Shown: positions 54,408-63,813 of the stretch, piece after piece | Layout: the number at the start of each line of letters is the position of its first letter | How positions within the stretch are numbered: position 1 is the first letter of the stretch | Assembly: GCF_004514425.2 (NCBI RefSeq) | Contig: NZ_MYFN02000006.1 | Coordinates: 62,001-126,000, forward strand | From: Shinella sumterensis | Lineage (GTDB): Bacteria > Pseudomonadota > Alphaproteobacteria > Rhizobiales > Rhizobiaceae | Direction: 5' to 3' | DNA length: 64,000 bases | Program-made: the position numbers and the translations under genes | The notes under the pieces: model-generated | What the model saw: the letters and a program-made list of their open reading frames with translations, nothing else | What the model was told of the DNA's origin: nothing | Database searches by the model: none

Positions 54408-56246
54408 ATGCTGACATCACGGGAGTCCTGCGTGCGCCTCATCCTCATTGCCCTTGCCGCCTGCACGATCGGCCTTTCCGCAACGCTCGTCGAGGCCGCG
54501 CCCGTGCATGCGATCGCAATGCATGGCGAACCTGCCCTGCCGGCGGATTACACGCACTTCCCTTACGTCAATCCTGCCGTCAAGAAGGGCGGGCGCATTG
54601 CCTATGGCGTCGTCGGGACCTTCGACAATCTCAATCCCTTCATCCTCAAAAGCATGCGCACGACCGCACGCGGCATGTGGGATCCGGAATTCGGCAACCT
54701 CGTCTATGAACCGCTGATGCAGCGCTCCCGCGACGAGGCCTTCACCATGTATGGCCTGCTTGCCGAAACCGTGGTGATGGACGACGACCGGACCTTCATC
54801 CAGTTCAACCTCAACCCCAGGGCACGCTGGGCGGACGGCGAGAAGGTCACCGCGGAAGACGTGATCTTCAGCTTCGAACTGCTGCGCGACAAGGGCCGCA
54901 CACCCTTCAACCGCAGGCTCGACGGTGTGGCGAAAATGGAGAAGGTCGGCGAAAACAGCGTGCGCTTCACCTTCAACGACAAGGCTGACCGCGAGACGCC
55001 GCTGCTGATCGCCGGCTATTCGCCGATCCTGCCGAAACATGCCATCGACGTCGAGACCTTCGACCGCACGTCGCTGTCGTTCCCGCTCGGCTCCGGACCC
55101 TATAAAGTGAAGGCGATCCGGCCGGGCGAAAGGATCGTCTACGAGCGGAATCCGGATTATTGGGCCAGGGATCTTCCCTCGAAGGTCGGCTTCGACAATT
55201 ACGACGAAATTTCCGTCGAGTACTTCCTGCAGGACAATTCACTGTTCGAGGCCTTCAAGAAGGGCGAAATCGACCTCTACCAGGAGGGAAGCCCGACGAA
55301 ATGGGTGCGGAACTACGATTTTCCCGCCATTGCCTCCGGTGACATCGTGAAGGATGCGGTCAGTCCCAAAACCCCATCGGGCATGTTCGGCTTCGTCTTC
55401 AACACACGCCGGCCGGTCTTCCAGAACCGGGAACTGCGCAAGGCCCTGACGCTGGTCTTCGATTTCGAATGGGTCAACCGCAGCCTTTTCGAGAATGCCT
55501 ACAAGCGCACGCAGAGCTTCTGGCAGAACTCCGAGCTCAGCTCCATGGGCGTGCCGGCGGATGCCCGTGAACGGGCCGTGGCCGGCGCGGCGCTCGAGCG
55601 GATCGAGCCGGATATCCTCGCCGGCACGCATCGCCTGCCCACCACGGATGGCTCGGGCCGCGATCGTAAGGTGCTGCGCCTGGCGATGGATTCGTTCATC
55701 AAGGCCGGCTACACCATCAAGGGCGGCCAGATGATCGACGCGAACGGCAAGCCGCTCGCCTTCGAGATCATGACGCAGAACGCCGATCAGGAAAAGCTCG
55801 CGCTCGCCTATCAGCGTTTTCTTGCTGCGCTCGGGGTGAAGGTCGGCATCCGGACGGTGGATGATTCGCAATATCAGAGCCGCAGCCAGACCTTCGACTA
55901 CGACGTCATCATCAAGTCCTTCCCCTCCTCGCTTTCGCCCGGGCGCGACCAGATCAGCTACTGGAGCTCGACGATGAGCGACTTTCCCGGAAGCTCGAAC
56001 TTTGCGGGTGTTGCCGATCTGGATGTCGACCGCTTCATCGATGCGATGCTGAACGCGCGCTCCGCCGAGGATTTCCGTTCGGCCGTGCGCCTGCACGACA
56101 GGATGCTGCTTTCCGGCTACTATGTCGTGCCGCTCTACCATCTCGGCGAGCAGTGGGTTGCGCATTCCAAGCGTATCCAGCGCCCGGAAAAGACCCCGCT
56201 CTACGGCTTCCAGTTCCCCGCATGGTGGGACGCACGCGCACAATGA
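54408..56246 (+). CDS. Extracellular solute-binding protein, family 5 (YejA-like)
   Basis: A 612-residue periplasmic binding protein of the SBP_bac_5 family, peptide/microcin C type. Signal peptide to about residue 31 (LVEAAPVHA), then HAIAMHGEPALPADYTHFPYVNP, characteristic of YejA, and DNLNPFILKS. YejA supplies oligopeptides to the YejBEF permease, but no permease or ATPase gene follows, so its partner must be elsewhere. ATG 54408 has AGGGAG 5 bases upstream. The gene is divergent from the IalB-like gene. Confidence 0.9.
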   Translation: MLTSRESCVRLILIALAACTIGLSATLVEAAPVHAIAMHGEPALPADYTHFPYVNPAVKKGGRIAYGVVGTFDNLNPFILKSMRTTARGMWDPEFGNLVYEPLMQRSRDEAFTMYGLLAETVVMDDDRTFIQFNLNPRARWADGEKVTAEDVIFSFELLRDKGRTPFNRRLDGVAKMEKVGENSVRFTFNDKADRETPLLIAGYSPILPKHAIDVETFDRTSLSFPLGSGPYKVKAIRPGERIVYERNPDYWARDLPSKVGFDNYDEISVEYFLQDNSLFEAFKKGEIDLYQEGSPTKWVRNYDFPAIASGDIVKDAVSPKTPSGMFGFVFNTRRPVFQNRELRKALTLVFDFEWVNRSLFENAYKRTQSFWQNSELSSMGVPADARERAVAGAALERIEPDILAGTHRLPTTDGSGRDRKVLRLAMDSFIKAGYTIKGGQMIDANGKPLAFEIMTQNADQEKLALAYQRFLAALGVKVGIRTVDDSQYQSRSQTFDYDVIIKSFPSSLSPGRDQISYWSSTMSDFPGSSNFAGVADLDVDRFIDAMLNARSAEDFRSAVRLHDRMLLSGYYVVPLYHLGEQWVAHSKRIQRPEKTPLYGFQFPAWWDARAQ

Positions 56247-56359
56247 AGGGGTGATCCCCAGAATTAGGGTTCCCTCAAGGCAACCTGTTGAAAGAAACGG
56301 CGCGTGAGCCTATCTCGGCGCATGACCGGATCGTTCCGGCGTCTCGAAAGGAAAACCGG

Positions 56360-57031
56360 ATGGAAGCCATTACAATCGATGTCGTCTCGGATGTCGTCTG
56401 CCCGTGGTGCTATCTCGGCAAGAAGCGGCTCGACCAGGCAATCGAGAACGTCAGGGACGAACTCGGCGTCGCCGTGACCTTCCGCCCCTATCAGCTCAAT
56501 CCCGACCTTCCGCCGGAAGGCGCCGATCACAAGGCGCATCTTGCCGAAAAGCTCGGCGGCGCCGAGGCCGTCGAGCGGGCGCATGACACGCTGACGGAAC
56601 TTGGCCGGCAAGACGGTATCGCCTTCGATTTCCCGGCGGTGAAGATCAGCCCCAACACGCTCGACGCGCACCGCCTTCTGCGCTGGGCGATGATCGAAGG
56701 GCCGCAGGTGCAGAACCGCGTGGCGCTGGCCCTCTTCAAGGCCTATTTCGAGGAAGGCCGCGATGTCGGGGACCGGGCCGTGTTGCTCGATGTGGCCGAA
56801 GCTGCCGGAATGGACCGCGCGGTCGTGACGGCCCTGTTTTCCGCCGGTGCCGACGTCGATTCCGTCAAGGAGGAGATCGGCATGGCCCGCGACATGGGCG
56901 TCTCCGGCGTGCCCTGCTTCATCATCGACAACAAATACGCCGTGATGGGCGCGCAGTCCGTCGACGTGTTGACAAATGCCTTCCGCGAAATCGCGGCGAT
57001 GAAGGCGCAGGAGCGTATCGGCAAGAATTGA
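56360..57031 (+). CDS. DsbA-family oxidoreductase (FrnE-like)
   Basis: A 223-residue thioredoxin-fold protein without signal peptide, thus cytoplasmic. VVSDVVCPWCYLGKKRLD near residue 8-25 holds the CPWC active site, and ISPNTLDAHRLLRWA and GVSGVPCFIIDNKYAVMGAQ are typical of the FrnE/2-hydroxychromene isomerase group. FrnE proteins have been linked to oxidative stress resistance. ATG 56360 follows AAAGGAAAACC. It converges on the GST gene with 6 bases between stops. Confidence 0.9.
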   Translation: MEAITIDVVSDVVCPWCYLGKKRLDQAIENVRDELGVAVTFRPYQLNPDLPPEGADHKAHLAEKLGGAEAVERAHDTLTELGRQDGIAFDFPAVKISPNTLDAHRLLRWAMIEGPQVQNRVALALFKAYFEEGRDVGDRAVLLDVAEAAGMDRAVVTALFSAGADVDSVKEEIGMARDMGVSGVPCFIIDNKYAVMGAQSVDVLTNAFREIAAMKAQERIGKN

Positions 57032-57037
57032 CGCGGC

Positions 57038-57679
57038 TCAGGCCAGCGCGGCGACCACGGAGGGGCGGACTTTGATGCGCTCCCACCAGGCAACCAGGCT
57101 CGGGAATTCCGCCAGCATGGCCGCGCCCTCCGGCGCCTGTTGGAACAGGTCGAAGACCGGCGCAGCGTGGAAATCGGCGAGACAAGGCGTGTCGCCCGCC
57201 AGCCAAAGCCGGTCTCCGACGAGATCTGTTAGAGCGATCAGGAAACGACGGGCTTTCGCCAAGCCGTCTGCGATTTTCGCCTCATCAGGGTGCTGGCCTT
57301 CGGGCGGCTCCACGCGCTGCACGTAGACGTCCCAGACCATCGGGCCATAGGCATAGTTGTCCAGCATGGCGATGATCTGGTTCATGCGCGCCCGTTCACG
57401 CGTTGCCTGCGGCTGGAGTGCGGGGCCATCGAAGCCCTCTTCGATATAGCGGGTGACGGCGGTGGTCTCGTAGAGATCGAAACCGCCATGGGAAAAGGCG
57501 GGGATGCGGCCGAAGGGATGGCGGGCGATATAATCCGTCGGCAGGCCTTCCTGCGCGAAGACATCGACCGGCACGAGCGCATAGGAGACGCCCTTCTCGG
57601 CCAGCACGATGCGCACGATCCTGACATAGACGCTGTAGCCCGCGCCGTAGACGACGACGCTATTGTCGATATCGGACAT
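57038..57679 (-). CDS. Glutathione S-transferase family protein
   Basis: A 213-residue GST. The N-terminal thioredoxin-like half (about 7-82) has VVVYGAGYSVYVRIVRIVLAEKG and the glutathione-binding FGRIPAF (cis-Pro) and YETTAVTRYIEE motifs. The helical C-terminal half contains LWLAGDTPCLADFHAAPVF with the conserved hydrophobic-core Asp. ATG 57679 is chosen; ATG 57682 is the codon just before. It lies 23 bases downstream of mfd and may be its last co-transcribed gene. Substrate unknown. Confidence 0.9.
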   Translation of the reverse strand: MSDIDNSVVVYGAGYSVYVRIVRIVLAEKGVSYALVPVDVFAQEGLPTDYIARHPFGRIPAFSHGGFDLYETTAVTRYIEEGFDGPALQPQATRERARMNQIIAMLDNYAYGPMVWDVYVQRVEPPEGQHPDEAKIADGLAKARRFLIALTDLVGDRLWLAGDTPCLADFHAAPVFDLFQQAPEGAAMLAEFPSLVAWWERIKVRPSVVAALA

Positions 57680-57702
57680 CATCTGCCTTCCTCTCCCGTT
57701 CG

Positions 57703-60700
57703 TCAGGCCGCACCCTGTTTGGCGAGGCCGGCCAATTGCGTCATGACCTGTGCGGCGCCCGTGAGGCGCCGTTCCGGAGTCGGATAATCGCGCGACAGGA
57801 AGAGGCTCTGGTCCGGCCTGATCTTCGCAAGCGTGCCCTGCTTGGCGATATAGCCGACAAGTGCCGCCGGGTTCGGGAACTCCTTGTTGCGGAACTGGAC
57901 GACGACGCCCTTGGGACCGGCATCCAGCTTTTCGACATTCGCCACGCGGCACAGCGACTTGATGTAGACGATCTTCAGAAGGTGCTGGACCTCGATGGGC
58001 AGAGGACCGAAACGGTCGATCATTTCCGCACCGAAGGCATCGATATCGGCAAGCTCGGTGATCTCGCCGAGGCGACGATACAGGCCGAGGCGCAGATGCA
58101 GGTCCGGCACGTAATCGTCCGGGATCATGACGGGTGTGCCGACGGAGATCTGCGGTGACCATCCGCTGTCGGCGACTTCCTCGTCGCCCTTAATCTCTGC
58201 GACCGCCTCCTCCAGCATCTGCTGGTACAGTTCGAAGCCGACTTCCTTGATATGGCCGGACTGCTCCTCGCCGAGCAGGTTTCCGGCGCCGCGGATATCG
58301 AGGTCGTGGCTAGCCAGCTGGAAGCCCGCACCGAGCGTATCCAGCGATTGCAGCACCTTCAGCCGCCGTTCCGCCGTGCCCGTCAGCGTGCGGTTGACCG
58401 GCAGCGTAAGCAGAGCGAAGGCGCGCACCTTGGAACGTCCGACGCGGCCGCGCAGCTGGTAGAGTTGGGCGAGGCCGAACATGTCGGCGCGATGGATGAT
58501 CATCGTGTTCGCCGTCGGCACGTCGAGGCCCGACTCGACTATGGTGGTTGAGAGCAGCACATCGTAGCGGCCTTCGTAGAAGGCGTTCATGATGTCCTCC
58601 AGCTCGGTGGCCGGCATCTGGCCATGGGCGACCGCGACCTTCAGCTCCGGCACGTCCTGGCGCAGGAAATCGTGGATCTCCGAAAGGTCGCTCAGGCGCG
58701 GGCAGACGTAAAAACTCTGGCCGCCGCGGTAATGCTCGCGCATCAGCGTTTCGCGGATGACGAGCGGGTCGAAGGGCGAGATGAAGGTGCGCACGGCCAT
58801 GCGGTCGACCGGCGGCGTGGTGATGAGCGAAAGCTCGCGTACACCCGTCATGGCGAGCTGCAGGGTGCGCGGGATCGGCGTGGCGGAGAGCGTCAGCACA
58901 TGCACGTCGCTCTTCAGCTCCTTCAGCCGTTCCTTGTGCTTCACGCCGAAATGCTGCTCCTCGTCGATGATCAGCAGGCCGAGATTGGCGAACTTGATCG
59001 ACGAGCCGAGCAGCGCATGGGTGCCGACGACGATATCCGTCTTGCCCTCGGCCAGTTCCTTCTTCGTCAGCGCCAGTTCCTTGGAGCCGACGAGGCGCGA
59101 AGCCTGCTGTACGCGGATGGGCAGGCCACGGAAGCGGTCGGAGAAGGTCTTGAAATGCTGGCGGGCGAGCAGCGTCGTCGGCACGACGACGGCGACCTGC
59201 ACACCGTTCATGGCCGCGATGAAGGCCGCGCGGAGCGCCACTTCGGTCTTGCCGAAGCCGACATCGCCGCAGACGAGGCGATCCATGGGACGGCCGGCGC
59301 CCAGATCGTCGCGAACGGCATCGATGGCGTTCGCCTGATCGTCGGTCTCGTCATAGGGGAAGCGTGCGGCGAACTCGTCATAGACACCTTCCGGCGTGCT
59401 CAGCACCGGCGCATGGCGCACGAGGCGCGCGGCGGCGATCTGGATGAGCCCGCCGGCCATGTCGAGCAGGCGCTTCTTGAGCTTGGCCTTGCGCGCCTGC
59501 CAGGCGATACCGCCAAGCTTGTCGAGCAGCGCATCGGTACCCTCGCCGCCATAGCGCGACAGGAGATCGATGTTTTCGACGGGCAGGAAGAGTTTCGCGT
59601 CGTCGGCATAGACCAGTTCGAGACAGGCATGCGGCGCGCCGGCGGCCTCGATGGTGCGAAGACCCACGAACCGGCCGATGCCATGCTCGGCATGCACGAC
59701 GATCGAGCCTTCGTCGAGGCCGGCAACCTCGGTGAGGAAATCCGCGCCGCGCTTGCGCCGCTTGGCGCGCCGCACCATGCGGTCGCCCAGAATATCCTGC
59801 TCGCCGATAACGACGATGTCGCCCGCTTCGAAGCCGCTTTCCAGGCTGAGAACGGCCGACGCCGCCTCGCCCGGCTTCAGCTTGCGCAGATCGGAAAACT
59901 TTTCGACCGGAACGACATTGCCAAGGCCGTGTTCGGCAAGGACCTGCAGCAGGCGGTCGAGCGAGCCTTCCGACCAGCCGGTGACCAGCACCTTGGCGCC
60001 GGACGCGCGCTTGTCGGCGATGTGTTTGACAGCCTGGTCGAAGACGTTGACGCGACCGCCGTCGGCATCCTCGCTGCCGGCCGGCCTTGCCCAGCGCTGG
60101 CCGGGCCGGGCCTCGATGGTCACGACCTGACGTGCCTCGCCTTCATGCTCGTTGAAGGGCGACAGACGAATGGCGGCGCGCTCGTCGAGTTCGCTGGCAA
60201 AGCGTTCGGCGTCGAGATAGAGCTGACCCGGCGGCACCGGCTTGTAGGGTGTCGCCTGCGCCACCTGCCCCTTGCCGGGCGTGGCGGAGGCAAGGCGCGC
60301 ATCGTAATAATCGCGCACGAGGCGCGAACGCTCGACGGCAGCCTCACGTACGGTGTGGTCCGTGACGATACGGAAGCCGGCGAGATAGTCGAAGGTGGTT
60401 TCCAGCTCGCCGTAGAACAGCGGCAGCCAGTGTTCCATGCCGGCATAACGCCTGCCCTCGGAGACGGCCTGGTAGAGCGCGTCGTCGCGCGTGGCGGCAC
60501 CGAAGGACGACAGGTACTGCTTGCGGAAATGCGAAATCGTCTCCGGCGTCAGCGTCACTTCGCTCATGGGATTGAGGTCGAGCGAGCGGGCCTGCCCCGT
60601 CGTGCGCTGGCTCGTCGGATCGAAGGAGCGGATGCTTTCGAGCGTATCGCCGAAGAAATCGAGGCGCACGGGCTCCAGACTGCCGGGCACGAAAACGTCG

Positions 60701-61218
60701 AGGATGCCGCCGCGAACGGCGAATTCGCCCACCTCGCGCACAGTCGCGACACGGTCGAAACCGTTGCGCTCCAGCCGCGCGGCGATGTCGTCCATGCGGA
60801 CCTGCTGACCGGGCTTGGCGGAGAAGGCGAGGCTTTCGATGATCGCGCGCGGCGCCGTCTTCTGCAACATGGCATTGACGGTGACGAGCACGATCGCCGC
60901 ATGCGGCTTCTTCTGGTGGGCGATCAGCGCCGAAAGCGCCGAAAGGCGGCGGGCGGAAACATCCGCACTGGGCGAAACGCGGTCATAGGGCAGGCAGTCC
61001 CAGCCGGGCAGCGTGAGCACCGGAATGTCCGGCGCCGCAAACCCCAGCATCTGCTCCAGATCGGAAATGCGCTGGCCATCCGACAGCACATAGGCGAGCG
61101 GTCCGGACTTGCGCGCCAGATCGGCCAGAATCAGAGGCTCGACGCCCGATGGCACCGCGCCGATCGTCAGCGGCCTGTCGGCAGCCGCGATGCGTTCAGG
61201 AGAAAAGCCGGGGATCAT
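57703..61218 (-). CDS. mfd: Transcription-repair coupling factor Mfd
   Basis: Removes RNA polymerase stalled at lesions and recruits UvrA. The 1171-residue protein has a UvrB-like N-terminus, an RNA-polymerase-interacting domain (around 500-570, GEQDILGDRMVRRAKRRKRGADFLTE), and an SF2 translocase: CGDVGFGKTEVALRAAF, LLIIDEEQHFGVKHKE, LSATPIPRTL, QLRGRVGRS and the RAGNLLGEEQSG TRG-like region. ATG 61218 overlaps the sdhE stop (ATGA). It ends 23 bases before the GST gene. Divergent recG lies beyond sdhE. Confidence 0.97.
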   Translation of the reverse strand: MIPGFSPERIAAADRPLTIGAVPSGVEPLILADLARKSGPLAYVLSDGQRISDLEQMLGFAAPDIPVLTLPGWDCLPYDRVSPSADVSARRLSALSALIAHQKKPHAAIVLVTVNAMLQKTAPRAIIESLAFSAKPGQQVRMDDIAARLERNGFDRVATVREVGEFAVRGGILDVFVPGSLEPVRLDFFGDTLESIRSFDPTSQRTTGQARSLDLNPMSEVTLTPETISHFRKQYLSSFGAATRDDALYQAVSEGRRYAGMEHWLPLFYGELETTFDYLAGFRIVTDHTVREAAVERSRLVRDYYDARLASATPGKGQVAQATPYKPVPPGQLYLDAERFASELDERAAIRLSPFNEHEGEARQVVTIEARPGQRWARPAGSEDADGGRVNVFDQAVKHIADKRASGAKVLVTGWSEGSLDRLLQVLAEHGLGNVVPVEKFSDLRKLKPGEAASAVLSLESGFEAGDIVVIGEQDILGDRMVRRAKRRKRGADFLTEVAGLDEGSIVVHAEHGIGRFVGLRTIEAAGAPHACLELVYADDAKLFLPVENIDLLSRYGGEGTDALLDKLGGIAWQARKAKLKKRLLDMAGGLIQIAAARLVRHAPVLSTPEGVYDEFAARFPYDETDDQANAIDAVRDDLGAGRPMDRLVCGDVGFGKTEVALRAAFIAAMNGVQVAVVVPTTLLARQHFKTFSDRFRGLPIRVQQASRLVGSKELALTKKELAEGKTDIVVGTHALLGSSIKFANLGLLIIDEEQHFGVKHKERLKELKSDVHVLTLSATPIPRTLQLAMTGVRELSLITTPPVDRMAVRTFISPFDPLVIRETLMREHYRGGQSFYVCPRLSDLSEIHDFLRQDVPELKVAVAHGQMPATELEDIMNAFYEGRYDVLLSTTIVESGLDVPTANTMIIHRADMFGLAQLYQLRGRVGRSKVRAFALLTLPVNRTLTGTAERRLKVLQSLDTLGAGFQLASHDLDIRGAGNLLGEEQSGHIKEVGFELYQQMLEEAVAEIKGDEEVADSGWSPQISVGTPVMIPDDYVPDLHLRLGLYRRLGEITELADIDAFGAEMIDRFGPLPIEVQHLLKIVYIKSLCRVANVEKLDAGPKGVVVQFRNKEFPNPAALVGYIAKQGTLAKIRPDQSLFLSRDYPTPERRLTGAAQVMTQLAGLAKQGAA

Positions 61219-61523
61219 GCGCGGTCGTCTTTGAAGAGCGGGGAAAAATCGGGGCGGTAGGCGGCGATCCGCGGAAAGAGGCCGTCGCGGAAGGCGTCGG
61301 GCACGGGTCTTTCGCCTGTGACCCACTTGATGAGGTCGTTGTCTTCTTCGGCCATGATGCGCTCCAGCTCATCCAGCTCGACATCGGACAGCGTCGCGAT
61401 CTCCGCGTCGGCGAAGGCGCCGAGCACCAGATCCATTTCGCGGATACCGCGATGCCAGCAGCGGAAGAGGATGCGCTTGCGGCGCGGGTCGATATCGGCA
61501 CTCGAGCGCGTCGTTCCCGTCAT
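61215..61523 (-). CDS. sdhE: Succinate dehydrogenase assembly factor SdhE (FAD assembly factor)
   Basis: A 102-residue protein of the SdhE/SDHAF2 family, which promotes covalent FAD attachment to the SdhA flavoprotein. The signature RILFRCWHRGIREMDLVLGAFAD (residues 17-39) contains the conserved RG-x-(R/K)E motif, and LERIMAEEDNDLIKWVTG follows. The start ATG 61523 and stop overlap with mfd by four bases suggest coupled translation. It is far from any sdh operon in this window. In rhizobia sdhE is commonly beside mfd or recG. Confidence 0.93.
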   Translation of the reverse strand: MTGTTRSSADIDPRRKRILFRCWHRGIREMDLVLGAFADAEIATLSDVELDELERIMAEEDNDLIKWVTGERPVPDAFRDGLFPRIAAYRPDFSPLFKDDRA

Positions 61524-61632
61524 GATCGTCCTCGCCTTTCTGACATCGCAAAGAATTTCGCGCTTCTATAGACCGGCAAAAGCCGCTTGTCAGCCTTGCC
61601 AAAGACACCATCTCCGGCGATTTTGGCGCCCC

Positions 61633-63738
61633 ATGAGACCCGCCCTGCTCGATCCACTCTTCGCACCGCTCTCCACGCTTCCCGGCATCGGGCCGAAGCT
61701 GGGCGAACTCTTCGCGCGCCTGCTCGGGCAGGAAAGCATCGAGGACTGCCGGGTGGTCGACCTCGTCTTCCACTTCCCGCATTCCATCGTCGACCGGCGC
61801 AACCAGCCGGGTATCGCCAATGCGCAGCAAGGCGTCATCGTCACGATCACCGGCCGCGTGGATCGCCATCAGCCGCCGCCACCGGGCAAATCCAACATGC
61901 CTTACCGCGTCTTCCTGCACGACGAGACCGGTGAACTGGCGCTCACCTTCTTCCGCGCCAAGGGGAACTGGCTGGAAAAATCGCTGCCGATCGATGAAAC
62001 CGTCGTGGTGAGCGGCAAGGTCGACTGGTTCAACGGCCGCGCCTCCATGGTGCATCCGGACTATATGGCGCGGCTCGGCGAGGCCGACAGCGTGCCTTTG
62101 GTCGAGCCGGTGCACGGCCTCACCGCCGGCCTCACCTCCCGCGTGCTGCGCAAGGCGGTGGAGGCGGCGGTGGCGCGCGTGCCGCACCTGCCCGAATGGA
62201 TCGATCCCGCGCTTGCGCAACGGCAGGATTTCCCCACGGCCTTCGATGCCATCCACCAGCTGCATGACCCGCGCGACGAAACCGACCTCGATCCGCAGGC
62301 GCCGGCCCGCCGCAGGCTTGCCTATGACGAATTCCTGGCCGGCCAGATTTCGCTCGCGCTGGTGCGGCAGAAGTTGCGCAAGGTCGCGGGCCGGCCGGTC
62401 ATCGCGACCGGCGCTCTCAGCCGCCCGGTCATCGACGCCCTGCCCTTCTCGCTGACCAACAGCCAGCAGGCGGCGATTGGTGAGGTGCTGAAGGACATGG
62501 CCGGCGAGCAGCGCATGCTGCGGCTCCTGCAGGGCGATGTCGGCGCCGGCAAGACGGCGGTGGCGCTGATGGCGATGCTCGCGGCCGTCGAATCCGGCGG
62601 CCAGGCCGTGCTGATGGCCCCGACCGAAATCCTGGCGCGGCAGCATTTCGCGACACTGTCCAAAATGGCGGCACCGGCCGGCCTGACCATAGACGTGCTG
62701 ACGGGCCGCACCAAGGGCCGCGAGCGCGATGCCATCCTGGAGCGCATCGCCTCGGGCCAAACACAGATCGTCATCGGGACGCACGCCCTTTTTCAGGACA
62801 ATGTCGCCTATAAGGACCTTGTCCTGGCCGTCGTGGACGAGCAGCATCGCTTCGGCGTGCACCAGCGCCTGCGCCTGACCGCCAAGGGCATCTCGCCGCA
62901 TATGCTGGTCATGACAGCCACGCCGATCCCCAGAACGCTCGTCCTGGCGGCGTTCGGCGACATGGACGTGTCGAAGCTGACGGAAAAACCGGCCGGCCGA
63001 AAACCCATCCAGACCGTCGTCGTCGCGCAGGAGCGTGTCGGCGAGATCGTGGACCGGCTGCGGGCCGCTCTTGCCGAAGGCAAGAAGGCCTACTGGATCT
63101 GCCCGCTCGTCGAGGAATCGGAAGAAAGCGACCTCATGTCCGTCGAGGAGCGGCATGCGACGCTCGCCAGCGTCTTCGGCGACGCGGCGGGTCTCGTGCA
63201 TGGACGCATGGGCGGGCCGGAAAAGGACGCCGCCATGCTTGCCTTCAAGAGCGGCGAGACACGTCTTCTGGTGGCGACGACCGTCGTGGAAGTCGGCGTC
63301 GACGTGCCGGATGCCTCCATCATGGTCATCGAGCACGCCGAACGCTTCGGCCTCGCCCAGCTCCATCAGTTGCGCGGGCGCGTGGGCCGCGGCGACGAGG
63401 CGTCGAGCTGCATCCTGCTCTACAAGGGCCCGCTCAGCGAGAATGGCCGGGCGCGGCTTTCCATCCTGCGCGAAACGGAAGACGGTTTCCGCATCGCCGA
63501 GGAGGACCTGAAGCTGCGCGGCGAAGGCGAACTGCTGGGAACACGGCAGTCCGGCACGCCGGGCTTCATCGTCGCGAGCCTGGAAGCCCACGGCGACCTC
63601 CTGGAGATCGCCCGGAAGGACGCCGCCTATATCCTGGAGCGCGATCCGGAGCTGACCAGCGAGCGGGGCGAAGCGATCCGCACCCTGCTCTACCTTTACC
63701 GTCGCGACGAGGCGATCCGCTTCCTCAGGGCCGGCTGA
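61633..63738 (+). CDS. recG: ATP-dependent DNA helicase RecG
   Basis: Branch-migration helicase that processes stalled forks; 701 residues. The wedge/OB domain covers about 60-170 (VDRHQPPPPGKSNMPYRVFLHDETG). The helicase core has LQGDVGAGKTAVALM (Walker A), AVVDEQHRFGVHQRL (Walker B), MTATPIPRTL and QLRGRVGRGDEASSC, with the C-terminal TRG-like motif GTRQSGTPGF. ATG 61633 begins the protein at the conserved LDPLFAPLSTLPGIGPKL; the open frame extending to 61318 overlaps sdhE and is not used. Confidence 0.97.
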   Translation: MRPALLDPLFAPLSTLPGIGPKLGELFARLLGQESIEDCRVVDLVFHFPHSIVDRRNQPGIANAQQGVIVTITGRVDRHQPPPPGKSNMPYRVFLHDETGELALTFFRAKGNWLEKSLPIDETVVVSGKVDWFNGRASMVHPDYMARLGEADSVPLVEPVHGLTAGLTSRVLRKAVEAAVARVPHLPEWIDPALAQRQDFPTAFDAIHQLHDPRDETDLDPQAPARRRLAYDEFLAGQISLALVRQKLRKVAGRPVIATGALSRPVIDALPFSLTNSQQAAIGEVLKDMAGEQRMLRLLQGDVGAGKTAVALMAMLAAVESGGQAVLMAPTEILARQHFATLSKMAAPAGLTIDVLTGRTKGRERDAILERIASGQTQIVIGTHALFQDNVAYKDLVLAVVDEQHRFGVHQRLRLTAKGISPHMLVMTATPIPRTLVLAAFGDMDVSKLTEKPAGRKPIQTVVVAQERVGEIVDRLRAALAEGKKAYWICPLVEESEESDLMSVEERHATLASVFGDAAGLVHGRMGGPEKDAAMLAFKSGETRLLVATTVVEVGVDVPDASIMVIEHAERFGLAQLHQLRGRVGRGDEASSCILLYKGPLSENGRARLSILRETEDGFRIAEEDLKLRGEGELLGTRQSGTPGFIVASLEAHGDLLEIARKDAAYILERDPELTSERGEAIRTLLYLYRRDEAIRFLRAG

Positions 63739-63813
63739 CCACAAAATCGTGATTTCGCCGATAAAGCGCGTGAGGGCATACTTCTCCCGCACAAGCGAAA
63801 AAGGAGAAATGCC

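Noticed and set aside
58624-61260. An 878-codon open frame opposite mfd, and an 863-codon frame opposite recG (61369-63960)
   Set aside because: Both lie wholly opposite conserved helicase genes and show shadow-type composition.
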